From Siniperca chuatsi (lineage: Eukaryota; Chordata; Actinopteri; Centrarchiformes; Sinipercidae), in contig NC_058062.1 in assembly GCF_020085105.1 (NCBI RefSeq), positions 4,986,945 through 5,050,944 of the forward strand: DNA of 64,000 nucleotides, written 5' to 3'. Within the stretch, counting starts at the first letter, position 1. Each line of letters starts with the position of its first letter. The notes beneath the pieces were generated by a model. The model made no database searches, was not told the DNA's origin, and worked only from the letters and a program-made list of their open reading frames with translations. Of the stretch, positions 1 through 32,147 are shown piece after piece. A program made the position numbers and the translations under genes.

Positions 1-303
1 TTGTTTTGGCGTGAGTTGCCATATTTTGGAGATATCGGCCCGTAGAGATGTCTGCAATTTTTGAATATAATGGGACTATGTGGCGCTCGGCTTGTGGTGC
101 CCAAAGCGCCAACACTGCTGTTGAAAAACTCAACAGCAATGTCTCTTTCCAAAAATTACCCGGCTACTCAAGATAATCCACAGATTTGTTGTGAGCATTT
201 TCATGTAGGGACTATTTTCTTTCTACTAATAGTTTCTATATGGAACTGTTCATAACAAGGTCTGGTCGATATCTCCAAAACTCGGCAACTCACACCAAAA
301 CAA
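1..303. mobile_element. Small non-autonomous DNA transposon (MITE-like)
   Basis: The first ~40 bases (starting TTGTTTTGGCGTGAGTTGCC) recur as an imperfect reverse complement at about 264-303. The matched pieces include the GATATC core with its flanking GGCC/GGTC and the terminal CCAAAACAA. No transposase reading frame lies between the inverted ends. The left end coincides with the window edge, so the element could extend further left, and target-site duplications cannot be checked. Superfamily not assigned. Confidence 0.6.
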
Positions 304-1213
304 TCTAGACGGATAAATAGCACTACAGGTAAGAGGAAAAATATGTATTTTTGATTTTGGGTTCAATAGTTCAAAGGACTTTACTCTCATCCAGACAGAA
401 GGTTGTGACAAATCAGGAGAGTGACGCAGTCGAGAAGGGACAGTTTTATAGGGCTGGTGAACCACAAGCCACTAAGGACAGTGGGTGGGTACACTGAAGC
501 TCATTTCACTGTAAGATGCTTACAGCTAATGCAACTAAATACCATTAATAACAGCAACAGTAATATTATTATATAATACTATGAAATGAAATTTAAAAAA
601 AAAAGCTCCAAAACAATCTTCACACTTGGAAATCTTGCATAACTGAAGACCAAATTAATTGAAGTTTGTCATCTTAAAAGTGCGCCCTTAACAAGCGCTT
701 TTAAAAACCCTGAATTTGACTGATATTCCTGTGCGTCTGTGTGCAGATCTGTGTGGGTCGGTGGTTACAGGGAGGGATTTGACACTGGAAGAGTGATCCA
801 GGCTGTGGTTTACGTGATACCAGCATTTTGTTTTTCAGTTTTCATTGTCTTCCTTCAAACGGATATTGGCATGGAAATAGAAAGACCTTTCATGCCTGTC
901 TCCATGGAACAACTTGGTTGGAACATATTACCCAATCAAGTAAAATAATACTGCCACAGAAAAGCTAAAACAGAGGCCCCCTCATAGTATTCACATGCCA
1001 GGTAACTCACTGGCTTGTGAAACTATCAAGTTGAAAAGTGCAAGTGTGTGCGTCTCTGTTGCCTGGGTATTGTGAGGACGGCTGTGAGGCCATCCGGAGG
1101 AGTGGCGGGGGGTTTTTGGAGGGTGGCTTTGTTTCGAAATACACTCTGAGGAGGGTGAACCAGGTGTCCAGGTCTGGCTGGCCGTTGCAAAGTGAGGAAC
1201 TGAAGCGCGTCCA
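304..1213. other. setd1a 3' flank, probably mostly 3'UTR
   Basis: This stretch lies downstream of the setd1a stop codon (minus strand). It is AT-rich, with an A-run near 597-604, and has no convincing reading frame. I found no canonical AATAAA on the minus strand here, so the 3' end of the transcript cannot be placed. Short frames in it have no recognisable protein content. Confidence 0.4.
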
Positions 1214-21608
<20,395 letters not shown>

Positions 21609-21609
21609 C

Positions 21610-22513
21610 CTACAACTGAGTGTCAAAGGAAAACCATGATTTCAGACAGTGCAGCAGCTACCACGTCAAAACCATCACCACGAAGAGTAAAGCTTTAACA
21701 AATTAGCTGCAGAGTAGAGAGCTATACTGATCTGAAATGCTGCAGTAATTACAGCCAAAGTATGTTTGGCCGCTGGCAGTAGGTACACTGTATGGTAACG
21801 TAACAGAACGATAAGCTGCGTCACATCAGTTAGCCAAACATTAAGTTTTTCTGACAACTGTCTGTTAATAGTAATTTTCAAGGCAGCGGAAAAAATAAAT
21901 TAAAAAAGGATAATAATCAGGACGTTTTCAGTCTCGACTAAGATGCTGCGTGCTGTCAAAACAATGACCAGCGTTACGTCACTGATCAGTTAGTTCAGCT
22001 AGCAACCTGCTAGCTGCACCAACAAAATGCAAAGAAACTGTGTTTTCCAAAGTCAAGACAGAGTTCATGTTAAACGCAGGTTAATACGGGTTCCGAACTA
22101 TTCCGTAGGAACAACATCATCGGTAGCTCTTGCGTTAGATAACGTTTACTGATGTTAAATTACTTATGTCTTCTCGCTTTAGCTAGGGCAAGTTGCCGTT
22201 GGCTAACGTTAATGCTAACTAGCAAGAACATCTAGTTAGGAGTAAAACTCTGATCTTATTAACCCGCCGTCCACATCAACAACATTTTATCAGTAACATT
22301 CATGTTATGCACCTCTCTTCGAGGCTCTACTGACGTGTTTTCTGCCTAAATTCAGATCCCACCTCTTTGAGACCTACTGCCCGCTCATCCGAAAGTAGCA
22401 ACCCGCCGCTACAGTGTAGGCAGCTACAGCCAGGCCCGGGAGACGAACAAGAAAAACACTGACTCCCTAACAGAAAAGGGACATCTCCGACCCAGCGCCA
22501 AAGCAAAACTTAC
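21610..22513. other. setd1a intron 1 (inferred)
   Basis: Between the acceptor just before the ATG (TTGTAG|G, exon starting 21609) and a consensus donor C|GTAAGT at 22513-22508. It contains several GCTAACGTTA-like motifs but no recognised element. Confidence 0.5.
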
Positions 22514-22700
22514 GAGCTAAAACGATGCCGCTATCATTCCGGTAGTTAGTCAAAACAACAACACGCCTCTGCGAGCGACGAATCCATTATTTTCGCTTTA
22601 AAATCCCTATATTGTTGAGAGAGCGGCCATCGCATAACCAACCTGAAAGCCTCGCCTGTTCTCCATCAGTGTATGCGAATGCAGCCTACGATTCCTGATC
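22514..22700 (-). promoter_or_regulatory. setd1a 5'UTR exon and promoter region
   Basis: A perfect donor (C|GTAAGT) at 22514/22513 implies a non-coding first exon extending upstream to perhaps 22.6-22.7 kb. The surrounding 22.3-22.7 kb is richer in G+C and CpG than its flanks. An ETS-like CCGGAA occurs on the minus strand near 22,540. The transcription start was not determined. A second possible donor (CAG|GTTGG) lies near 22,640. Confidence 0.5.
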
Positions 22701-24640
22701 GGCACTTTCTTCAAACCCGGTTACTGATACTAAAACACGGAAGCCACCACATCGGCATACAACACTGTAAATATAATTAAAATGATCTATTTTAAGTGAG
22801 TAAACGACTGCATTTTATTAATGGTCAAATTTCTACAGTTGAGAAAATGTTTGAATCTGCTGATACAAACCATAGACCCAAACCAAGAAAAGTGATCAAC
22901 GCGCCCCCTAAAGGCTGATCAGTGACAACTCAGCTAACGCAAACTCAATTTTATCACACTTCTGAACCAAGTGGTGGACAGTTCTAATATTTAATATATA
23001 ACAGACATAATAATAAAGTGACTCATTTGGTATGGTGTTTACAGAAAACCTTTAAGAGGATGGTAGAAATTGCACAGCTATATTCAAAGTGCATTCAAAA
23101 TTGTACTCTAGTGATAATACTTAAGCAAAATACAAAATACTTTAAGTACCATAAGTGAAAGTACTCATTAGGCAGCAAAATGGCCCCTATCAGTGTTATT
23201 ACATATTGTATTATTGGATTACTTTTACTAATGCATAAACATGTAAGCAGCATTTTAAAGGTTTAGTTGGTCGTGGTGGAGGTAATTTTATTTACTCTAT
23301 ATAGGCCTACTGTAAGGCAGTTTAATCTTAACAATTCATCATATTTTATAAGCTGGTCATAGGTTTTGTATATCAAATCTTATGTAAATATATAATTACA
23401 GCTGTCAAATAAATGTAGGTGTGTAAAAAGAAAAATGTAGCAAAACATGGAAATGTTCAAGTAAAGTACAGCTAACTCAAAATTGTGCTTAAGTGAGGTA
23501 ATTTAGTAAATGTAAGTAGTTACATTCCACTGCTGCATACTGTATACTGTTGTGGTTGACTGCTGTCTGTTGGATTCAGAAACTGGCCCATAATAAACAC
23601 CTCTAAAGACAATGTTTGAATGTTTGCCATCAGTAAAGTAGCCTATGTCATGCACCATGAAATAAATAATAAACAATGTGGATGCATTGCTGGAGAGAAT
23701 TCATATAATTTTGTGACTGCATTTGCAAATATGAGTGGAACAGAATAGACATTTCAGAATGTGTATCAATAAGAAGAAAAAGTATATAAAACGTCACACT
23801 CATCGGTCAAAATGTGGAACAACTGGTTTCCACAAAAGTGCGCCATTAAATTGCATACTTGGTCATAGAATTTCATTATTTTTCTCTCAAAGTGGAAATC
23901 CTTTTCCCTTGTTATATTATTTTACTAAAGTCATAAACAGGTAAAATAAAACCTGACTGAAAAAAATTAGATATATACACTAGATATGAATAATTAGGGC
24001 AAGATAATGCAATGAACTGAGCAAACTGATTAAAAACAGATCCATTGACATACATGTCCACTGGAAAAATCCAGATTTATGGAACTACATCATACTGTGT
24101 CATCTGCACCGTTAGATCTCCAGATTACAAAGGGTGGACACTATCACACTGTGCAATTTAAAACATAATCCCACTGAGAAGCTGCAATGCTAATTTTTGT
24201 TGAGTTTAACTCTAATTTCTGACAGCATATTTATGGTTTTGTGTTGAAGGACTGCATTACATTTTGATATCGTGTGGCCAAAAAAACCCAAGAGATTCTT
24301 GTGTTTTCATATAACCCGAGGGGCATCATAGGTTTGATCATACCCAGACTTGCATTAGACCCAGACTTAAATCTGGATAGACAAGGTCGTTGTATCCATT
24401 TTAGCTTGTCAGCCGCACAGATGTAACCTAATCTAGTTCAGAAACTGCTGAGACAATCTAAAAGTTAAATTTAGCATTAAACCTCACCCATTCTGCTACC
24501 AAAAGGTCTGTGTACACAACTGTCTTAAGACCCGCAGGCCACATTTTTTTGCACCCATCGTCAGTCATCATTAATTGCCTTGAAAATTAAGTCAATTACT
24601 TGAAATTAACAACAAACACAAACAGTTTTCCAACAGACTC
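22701..24640. other. Intergenic region between setd1a and ccdc47
   Basis: AT-rich. It contains an hAT-like fragment at about 23,060-23,536 (separate entry). Elsewhere I see no reading frame or RNA gene that I can support. Confidence 0.5.
23060..23536. mobile_element. hAT-like non-autonomous element, degraded copy
   Basis: Contains the motifs typical of the teleost family also present at 38,855-39,734: ACTTTAAGTACC, AAGTGAAAGTACTCATTA, ATTACAGCTGTCAAATAAAT and a right end reading GTTACATTCCACTGCTG. Both ends are eroded and no target duplication is clear. Confidence 0.5.
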
Positions 24641-25205
24641 CAATGCATTTTATTATGTTTGCTCAGATATTCATTATAAACAGCCTGCACGAAACCAAGC
24701 ATAGCAGATATAAATAAAAATTTCCTTGATAGTATTGTTTAAGATTATATTAATGCTAATACATTTCCGATGAAACCACAGCAATGCGTTCATTCCTTTT
24801 AAAATGTGGCCCAATACCACCAAATAGTGTGTTCCTTCCCAGCAGATTTTAGATTAAAAAGCTCACCGAGCTACACAGCTTTCAAACAGAGCTTTGATTA
24901 ATTTTGAGAAGATGTTTGGACAGAAAAAAAAAAAATCCTTGCAGGAATTGTGGTGTGATTTGATGGTGAGAAAGTCTCTTTCACTTGACATGGACAGTTC
25001 ACTCTCAGTCATTAAGGTTTAGCCACACCAAATGGAGCAGGTGGTGACAGAGACAGCTAAGCTTGACACACCCAGAGGCACAGGATGTCTGTTCAGAGCG
25101 ACTGTAAGCCAGAGCTGTGGACTGTTGTGAGAGAAGCTGGAGAAAACTGTCTGCGCTGAGCACTGCAGTCATGTGTGCTGGTTTCACTATCCCTGTGGTG
25201 GTCTT
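24630..25205 (-). other. ccdc47 3'UTR (inferred)
   Basis: Downstream of the ccdc47 stop (TGA at 25206-25208), a minus-strand AATAAA lies at 24653-24648, implying a 3'UTR of roughly 570 bases. The region has no coding potential. Confidence 0.55.
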
Positions 25206-26236
25206 TCACATGGCTTTCACTTTGATCTGCTTCATCTTCATCTGCTTTTTCTCAATCTTCTTCTGCTCACGCCGCTGGGCTGCTTCCTGAAAAAGAACAA
25301 AAAGAAAATATTTGAGACATAAATATTAACAGTGGAAAAAAGATCTATACTTATTTGTGTGCTTTTATTTCAAATAATTGCTCTCCATTTTGGGTAATAT
25401 GCTGAGATGAAAGTTAGATGAGAAGATTGATATGACTCTCGTCGGTAAATGTACAGCTACAGCCAGCATCTGGTTTAGCTTAGCTTAGCTTAGCATAAAG
25501 ACTGGAAACAGCTGCCCTGGTTCTATCCAAGGGAAACAAAATCCACCTACTAACACCTCTAAAGCTCTGTTAACAAGTTATGTATCGTTTGTTTAATCAG
25601 TACAAAAACGGCACATTATGGTTTTACCGTTTCCAGCCTTAGCTAGCTAAGCTAACTGGCTGCTGGCTCTAGCTACATATTTACCATAAAGACATGAGTG
25701 TTATCAATCTTCTCATCTAACTCTCAGCAAGAACGTGTAAAGCAGATGTCAAAATATTCCTTTAAATGTCTTTTTCTGGGGTTTGTGTGTGGCATTTCCA
25801 ATTTCAGACCTCCAGACGACGTTGTCTGTCAGGGTCCTCCTCATTCATGATCCTCTCCTTCTCAGCTCTCTTCTTCTCCTCCCGGCGAGTCTGAGCTGCC
25901 TCCTGACGCTGAGCATGAGTCTGCTTCAGGAAGTTCTCCTCCACACGGGCCCGGTTTCTGTCAGCTTTCTGTTTGCCCTAAATATGCAGGGAGGATAAAG
26001 GGACTCGTATCTACACTTTAATCAACTTTAAATTTAAAAGCACAAAATACAGCAAATAAGTGAGTGGCCATTTGGATGCACTATGATGCACCACAGCACT
26101 AGAATCCTGCTCACCTCTCTGTTGAGGCGGAGTTTCCTGACTTTATCGATGCTGTAGATCACCATGTTCATTAGAGGGAGCAGAGTGTCCATGTCTTTGG
26201 GAGAGGTGTTGCCCATGCCAGGCACTACACACACAC

Positions 26237-26288
<52 letters not shown>

Positions 26289-29200
26289 TGTTCCTTAAAT
26301 ACACCAATAAAATCAAATTATGGGGTCATGATATATAGTGAAGATTTTTCAGTAGGAGAGAAAATGCTCACCATTAAATGTAAACAGCAGCGTCTTCTTG
26401 GTTTCGGGCAGCTTTAAGGGCTGACCCTCCCTAACAAAACCACACAGGAAATTTTAGTATCACATCGAAAAATCAATCGAATATGCTAAATAACTTGCAT
26501 GTAAGAGATTAAAAAGACAAAAAGATTAAATAAATACTTACTCTTGCATAACTTTTGGACCAGAAAATTGGTCCGAGAAATGGATGGACTCAATCTTGTC
26601 AGCATGGTTGGTGATATAATGCACCATCTAAAAATACCAAAAACAGATCCAGACACATGAGAGAGCTGTATTTAAAGACAAAAAGATGTTGGTGGCCAAA
26701 TCAAGAAACCCTGTTCAGTATTCTTAGACTCTGCTGTGCCTTTTCTTAGTAATACTGTGAGATAAGCATAAAAAGACCACCTTGTTGTCCATCACCCCAT
26801 CTGTGACTTCACCCATCTCACTTAGAATAGTCAGGGAGTCTGGGAGCCCATACTTGGCCCCAGACTTAGGCTTGTCCCCGCAGAACTCACTCTATGGAAA
26901 AAGAACAAAAATTGAGTTCATTGTTTATTAACGACACTGTAACAGTGTGAACAAGGACTGCCAATAAACCAATCCAACTGTGTAGTAACAACAGTACTGT
27001 ACAATAAACATAGCTTAAGATTGCATCAATTTGATATGCACAAGTTGTGGAGGATATTTACCAAGTCCTGCATCTCCTTCTGAAGCCTGGCCATGGCCTT
27101 CTTGGTGCCAACAGCAAACACAAAAGTGTCCATGTCCTCATCATTAAGAGTCACTTTGATTTGCTACAAACAGACAGACATCATTGATGAGACAATGGTT
27201 GTGACTGCGAGACTACTTTTAGAAGCACAGGCCAGTGCATCTGTGTTTTGCGTTCCACAGACTCCACACAGACTTATTCGAATTGCTATTTGACTAATAC
27301 ATACCACTTGATCACAGACGGGCCTCATCATCCTGGCCAGAACGTTGAGCAGGTCCTGTCTCTTCAGAAACTTGAATAGACCACAGGGAACATTACATGA
27401 CTGTGTATTTAACACAATACAGTGACAACAACACACACCTATACATAAAACACTTTGCCCATACCTTGAGTTGGATCAGCATGCCTTCACAGCACACACG
27501 GCCCGAGCACCACAGGTTGTAGATGTGTTCATTTTCCTGATTCAGCTTCCCAGTGCTCACTGCTTCTTTACTGGTGCCATCATCACCTATACATGCAAAT
27601 TATTGACAGTTAACACAAGAGCGGCTTCATACCAACTGTCACCATTTCATGCATTTGAACCAGGGACGAAGCTCAAGCACATGCAGTAGTATTTCGTACA
27701 CTGCTGTTGTATACAGGAGACAACTCAGAGGTGGAAGAACTCACCCACTAGTGCAAAGTTGCTCTCTAGAAGTTCTCTGTGTGAGTTGAACCAGGCCTGA
27801 GCGAGGCGACTGTTCTTGTTCTTGCCAATAATGTAGTTCATGATGTAGGCCAACAGGCCGGTCACCATCAGGATCTCCATGTAGTAACTCTCCCAGCTGT
27901 TCTGGAGATGTGCAGGAACCTGCAGAGAAACAGCAAACAGTTGTCAGTATTACAACTTGACCAACACTGGATTTTTGAGGCCAATACTGGTATTGATATT
28001 TGAGAGGTTAAGTTTTTTTTTCTAAATCAGATAACGACATAGGCTGCATTAACATTTAAACAACATAAACAAACAATCTAGCTGTAGATCCCTTAAATTA
28101 GTTTTTTTTAAAGAATTGTGAAGATACATACTGAACTGGACATTTTACAGTTGAAAAATCAACTCAGTGCTCTCTGGTGGACAAACTATGTAATGATGAC
28201 ACGTTTTGACTTACCTCAAACCTATTTTGTCATTTCTGTACTGCAACTTTTTGTTACTTGTTGGCCAACATATACGCCAATAACGATATATCTGCAATAA
28301 GCTAATATCGGCCTGGCCAATTTAGACATCTAGCTCTCATCAGTATCAATGCAAATGAAACAATGGTAATTTAGGCTGAAAGCAATCAGTTGCCAAAGGC
28401 TACAATTTCAGTGTTGCCATTGTTGAGCTTCCATGAGAGTAGTTTATGTAAATTGCCAGCATCCTCGCTAACCAACAAAATTCAGCAGCAGCTACAAAAC
28501 AGTGGAGTATTATGCATTTCTACTGCTTTCATTTTTCCTCGTAGTGGCCTCACACAGCTACAAAACAGTGGATTTTGATCACAGTGACAACACACAGATC
28601 ATGAATTAAGCCTTATAGTGCAGCATGCACCCAAACACAAATGCATTTACAGTAAAAGCATCTTTTAAGGAGAGCAGAAATTGTGTGCACATTCAGAGCC
28701 TGGGAAGATCACAATCAGCAGAAGACAGTAGGTGAGAAGATTTTAGCAATAAACCCGGCTTACAGTGTGGATTATGAGGGGGTCCTTCATGGAGTGGCCA
28801 GTCTTCTCCATGTCTCCAATCCCCTCAAACTCCTCCTGGTCATACTTGCTGTACATGTCTTGATCCTATGGAAACATGAAGCTTAATGAGCTTTGCTACA
28901 GATTCTGTATAAATTAATATAATGTCATACATGATCAAAAATGACTTATTATGGAAACTGTGCTAAAGAATTAAGCTGTAAACAGCAATACAAGACACCT
29001 GTGTCTCTGAGTCGTCAAAACCATCCTGGCCATCCTCCAGCTCCACAGTGGCTTCGTCTTCATCTTCATCCTCTTCGGGCTGTGAGGACGGTGAGACACG
29101 AGGAAGAGGGGCAGTTTCTGCCTCGGCCGCTGGATCGTCGTTCATGTCCTCAAACTCAGCGAAGTCATTGTCATCAAAGTCTGCTATGTCCTCGCCATCA

Positions 29201-29289
29201 TCAAAGTCATCATTGTAGCGTCCCCTGGAGACAGGAAGGGCCAGGAGGAGTAGCAGCGCCGGTATCAGGAGGAGATATGCACTTTGCAT
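25206..29289 (-). CDS. ccdc47: ccdc47: ER membrane protein CCDC47 (calumin), PAT/multipass translocon subunit
   Basis: CCDC47 works with Asterix/WDR83OS in the PAT complex, helping Sec61-bound ribosomes insert multipass membrane proteins; it also binds Ca2+ (family knowledge). Exons (minus strand): 29289-28999, 28865-28764, 27919-27745, 27586-27465, 27370-27305, 27163-27062, 26891-26781, 26627-26542, 26430-26372, 26224-26115, 25977-25810, 25286-25206. They total 1,473 nt, 490 aa (human 483), and all phases agree. Residues 1-20 are a signal peptide ([20 protein letters not shown]). An acidic lumenal segment with [20 protein letters not shown] follows. One membrane segment lies at about 146-164 ([18 protein letters not shown]). 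Then comes the cytosolic domain ([18 protein letters not shown]) and a Lys/Arg/Glu coiled-coil tail ending [11 protein letters not shown], the ribosome-facing part. The ATG follows a GGTGCAG|GTCACACC acceptor, so the first exon is non-coding. Confidence 0.97.
25366..25772. mobile_element. Teleost inverted-repeat element with GCTTAGCTTAGC core
   Basis: Inside the last ccdc47 intron. The outer parts are inverted copies: GTTAGATGAGAAGATTGATA at 25413-25432 against TATCAATCTTCTCATCTAAC at 25702-25721. The inner part contains TTTAGCTTAGCTTAGCTTAG and its complement-like AGCTAGCTAAGCTAAC, plus CAAAATCCACCTACTAACAC. No coding sequence. The right end reads ...TGTCAAAATATTCCTTTAAA. A shortened relative lies at 42.13-42.41 kb. 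Confidence 0.65.
26226..26281. repeat. (CA)n microsatellite abutting a ccdc47 splice acceptor
   Basis: About 27 CA units, interrupted once by a CG, on the plus strand. On the coding (minus) strand it is a (GT)n tract running directly into the TAG acceptor of the exon starting at 26224, in place of a normal polypyrimidine tract. Confidence 0.95.
27956..28327. mobile_element. Possible small inverted-repeat element in ccdc47 intron
   Basis: The left end (TTGACCAACACTGGATTTTT...GGCCAATACTGG) and the right end (...CTAATATCGGCCTGGCCAATT) are loosely complementary. The interior has CGATATATCTGC text seen in common teleost repeats. Weak evidence. Confidence 0.35.
28328..28763. other. ccdc47 intron, no recognised feature
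   Basis: A near-duplicate of AGCTACAAAACAGTGGA occurs twice (28,491 and 28,556), suggesting a small local duplication. Nothing else recognised. Confidence 0.4.
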
Positions 29290-29297
29290 GGTGTGAC

Positions 29298-30483
29298 CTG
29301 CACCAAAGTGGAAAAGCAGAGTGAAAGGCAGTTGATGCAACAGACAGGAAAACATGTAAATAAGGGAGGTTTAAGAAATGACAGAGAAGGTCAAATACAG
29401 AAGTTTAACATGCCTGACACAAATTGTAAACAATAGCAAAGAACACTCTTACACACCCTTCCAAAAGCAAGAAGTGAAAGTTGAAGGTCAAATCTATTCA
29501 GAAATTTGTCAACTAATACATGTTGCAACTTGCAAGCGCAAGGTTTTTGTGTATTAGCCGTATTTAAATGAGGCCTGAGGCTTGCCTTAATATTATAGTC
29601 TCTACTAAGTACTTGGAAGCACTGTCAACCTGCTACAAGTTATCCCTTCATGCCAACAACGTTATACTACAACGGTCATGTAAATATTTAACATATTAGT
29701 CTTACATGAAACAAACCCATTTGACTGCTCGGGCTTAAACTTTGTCCTGGTTAAACTGGTCCTAATTACAGTAAGCAAGTCAGTCGCTGCTCACGCAGCA
29801 GGCATTCACGTGACAAATCCAAAGAGAAACAAATCCCTACGGACAAACTAACTAGAAAACAATGACTAATGAAGAAAATGAACTCTAAATATTGGGAAAC
29901 GTTGTTTTATGTATCAGAGTACGCAACTAAATTCCCAGTGTCATCGTCATTGCGGAATAACAGGCTAAAGCAAGAGTATATCAATATAAAACAAAATGTG
30001 GCACTACTGGGGCAACGTAAAGGTTAAACTCAGTCAAACTTAAGGAGCTGAGTTTGAATCCGGTGAATATTCAACCAGAAACTGTCGCTAGCACAACTAA
30101 CTTTAGCCAACGATCCAACCTTTAACTTACGGCACGCTTGCTAACAGGCTAAAATAACTGGCTATGACTGACTCTGCGTTTTTATGGTGGCATTCTAGTC
30201 AAAACTAACCATGTGTGCTTACCTAATGACATATGTAGGATTAAATCACAAGCCGTAATCAAATCAAATCGCAGTACCAGACCCATCCCCCAGCACTCAC
30301 TCACTCTATCATTAACTGTTAGCAAATCTGCCATTAGCATGCTAACAGTGGCTAACTAGCATGACACCTTGTTGCCAGCACCCAACCTGATCCTGAACGG
30401 AAAGCAGCATTATTTCCGCTCTTTAACACTTATTAAAGTATTATTAAAACAAAACGAGTGAACAATACGAATAAGGAGCTCAC
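29298..30483. other. ccdc47 intron 1 (inferred)
   Basis: Between the acceptor at 29298-29299 and the donor CCAG|GTGAGC at 30484/30483. No repeat or RNA recognised. CpG density rises towards its 5' end (30.0-30.5 kb). Confidence 0.5.
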
Positions 30484-30570
30484 CTGGAGAATTACTATAA
30501 CAATAAACGTAACGCTGGTCGAGCTGGACCGTCCTTAGTAGTGACGTTACGCCTGAAGCATTCGACACAG
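30484..30570 (-). promoter_or_regulatory. ccdc47 first (non-coding) exon and core promoter
   Basis: The donor CCAG|GTGAGC at 30484 marks the end of a short 5'UTR exon. Just upstream on the minus strand is GCGTAACGTCACTAC, containing a CRE-like half site (ACGTCA). The area is CpG-rich compared with its surroundings. The transcription start was not determined. Confidence 0.5.
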
Positions 30571-30640
30571 GACCGACCTTTCAAAACAAAAGTATAGCGG
30601 AAGAATGTATCAACGGCTCCCTTCAACACCACAGAAATCA

Positions 30641-30802
30641 CGTGACCACCATCGCGCCTGCATACGTGATTAATTTGAAAGTTTTATTTTGAATGTTTTA
30701 ACCGGAAGTATTTGCATACTGTTATTATATCTGCCTTGACGCTAGTGGAGTTGATGTTTGGGTCTTCAGCGCCCTCAAGTGGCCACAGTACGTAACTACA
30801 AC
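30641..30802 (+). repeat. Dispersed repeat copy A (ETS-like and CTCF-like motifs)
   Basis: Contains TTTATTTTGAATGTTTTAAC running into ACCGGAAGT (30701-30709), then GCGCCCTCAAGTGGCCACAG (30769-30788) and TACGTAACTAC. The same two blocks recur at 31,345-31,470 and, inverted, at 32,148-32,232. Confidence 0.7.
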
Positions 30803-31344
30803 TCTGTCTAGTTGAGAATAGTGTTTGTATAGTTTGTGTGATTATCATCAAATTGTTATAGTATATTTATACGTTTGTTGTATAGCACATATAGTGTAGT
30901 AAAGTCCAAACCATTTGTTTGCAATTGTCTTACAATACAACTGAGAACATGACTGGAAATCCACTATTAATTAAGAAGTTAAATAAACAAATTATAAGTA
31001 AATAAAAATAATAATAATAGCAATAATAAACCATTTTAAAAGTCAAGTAAAAATTAAGTTAACATGCGGTAAAGTGTCTTTACGGTCTGACAATAAAGTT
31101 GTTCTGTGTACTGTTCCCTTCTCCTTGCACCTCCCTACTCTATTCTTCTACAGTAAAGTGTCTTTACCACATGTAAAAGTGTGAGAGCAAATCTATTTTT
31201 AAAGGCTTCAGTTACAGGAGGATATTTAAATAAGCTTTTGACAAGCTTTGTATTGTGAACCTTGTGCAACATGCTGGGGAAATACTGTATGGGCGTGTAT
31301 GGTATAACTATGGCAATAAAGCACATTTGAATGTATGGTCAGGG

Positions 31345-31470
31345 GCATACCCTCAGTGCCCTCCGGTGGTCACAGTGCGTAACTACATCACATCTATTGT
31401 AAACTTATTTTGAATGTCCCAACCGGAAGTGTAAGTATGTTATTATGTCTAACTTGATAATAGTGTAGTT
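31345..31470 (+). repeat. Dispersed repeat copy B (ETS-like and CTCF-like motifs)
   Basis: GTGCCCTCCGGTGGTCACAG with GCGTAACTAC (31356-31384) is followed by CTTATTTTGAATGTCCCAAC and ACCGGAAGT at 31422-31430. Its ETS half shares most of 31,397-31,465 with 30,674-30,755, including TATTAT...TAGTGTAGTTG-like text. Confidence 0.7.
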
Positions 31471-31487
31471 GCAGTTACTTACTTTAA

Positions 31488-31501
31488 CCACTAGAGGGCA
31501 G
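31488..31501 (+). promoter_or_regulatory. Strong CTCF-like motif
   Basis: CCACTAGAGGGCAG matches the CTCF core CCACNAGRKGGCAG at every position. It lies between the divergent ccdc47 and dcaf7 promoters, just beyond repeat copy B. Binding is not shown by sequence alone. Confidence 0.5.
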
Positions 31502-32147
31502 TAATACTCACAATTATAAACACAATCATGTTGATTTCACTATTAATAGCACTCTTCCGCGTCTGCTAGCAGATAACTCCAAGCCGATTCCCATTTGGAG
31601 CTTAAGATGTGTGTGTTTGATGTTTTTACAGTTACATTAAAAAACAAAATAAAATAGATACACTTAAGTATGAAATGATTATCGAAAATGACGACAGATC
31701 GTCTGTATTTCAGGATGTGCTTTGCTGGATGAATTTGACAACAATGTATGTGAAGAACAGTAATTAGAAAGTGACTTATGTAGTACGGATCCTTAAATGG
31801 TTTATAAAATCTAATTTATAATCTAATTAGTGTGTTCGATGTGTTCATGTATGGTGTAATGTAATATATAGAGGGGGGAGGTTGGTTAGCTAAAGTTAAC
31901 AGTCTATATTAAGCCTTGGTTTGTTTCTGTCATAATTTTATATTGATTATTACAATAGAATCACAGAGAAAATATTCCCGTTTGTAAAAACTAAATAGAG
32001 GTAAAATAACAGAGAAAGTAGAAAGTAATTTCTACCTCTCACTTACAGTTGTTTGTCAAGCTGTGTGTTTATAAATACGGCTGTGGTTCATAATCACGAG
32101 TATCCAGTAACGACATGTGTTTGTCAAGTCGGAGACAATAATATAAT

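Noticed and set aside
26034..26282. Frame starting with Cys-Val repeats
   Set aside because: Read-through of the (GT)n repeat into the ccdc47 exon; the true exon starts at 26224.
28963..29324. Plus-strand 127-codon frame
   Set aside because: Antisense shadow of the acidic ccdc47 exon 2.
29290..29355. Upstream in-frame start for ccdc47 (MFSCLLHQL...)
   Set aside because: It lies in intron sequence before the acceptor at 29298; the signal peptide starts at MQSAYLLL.
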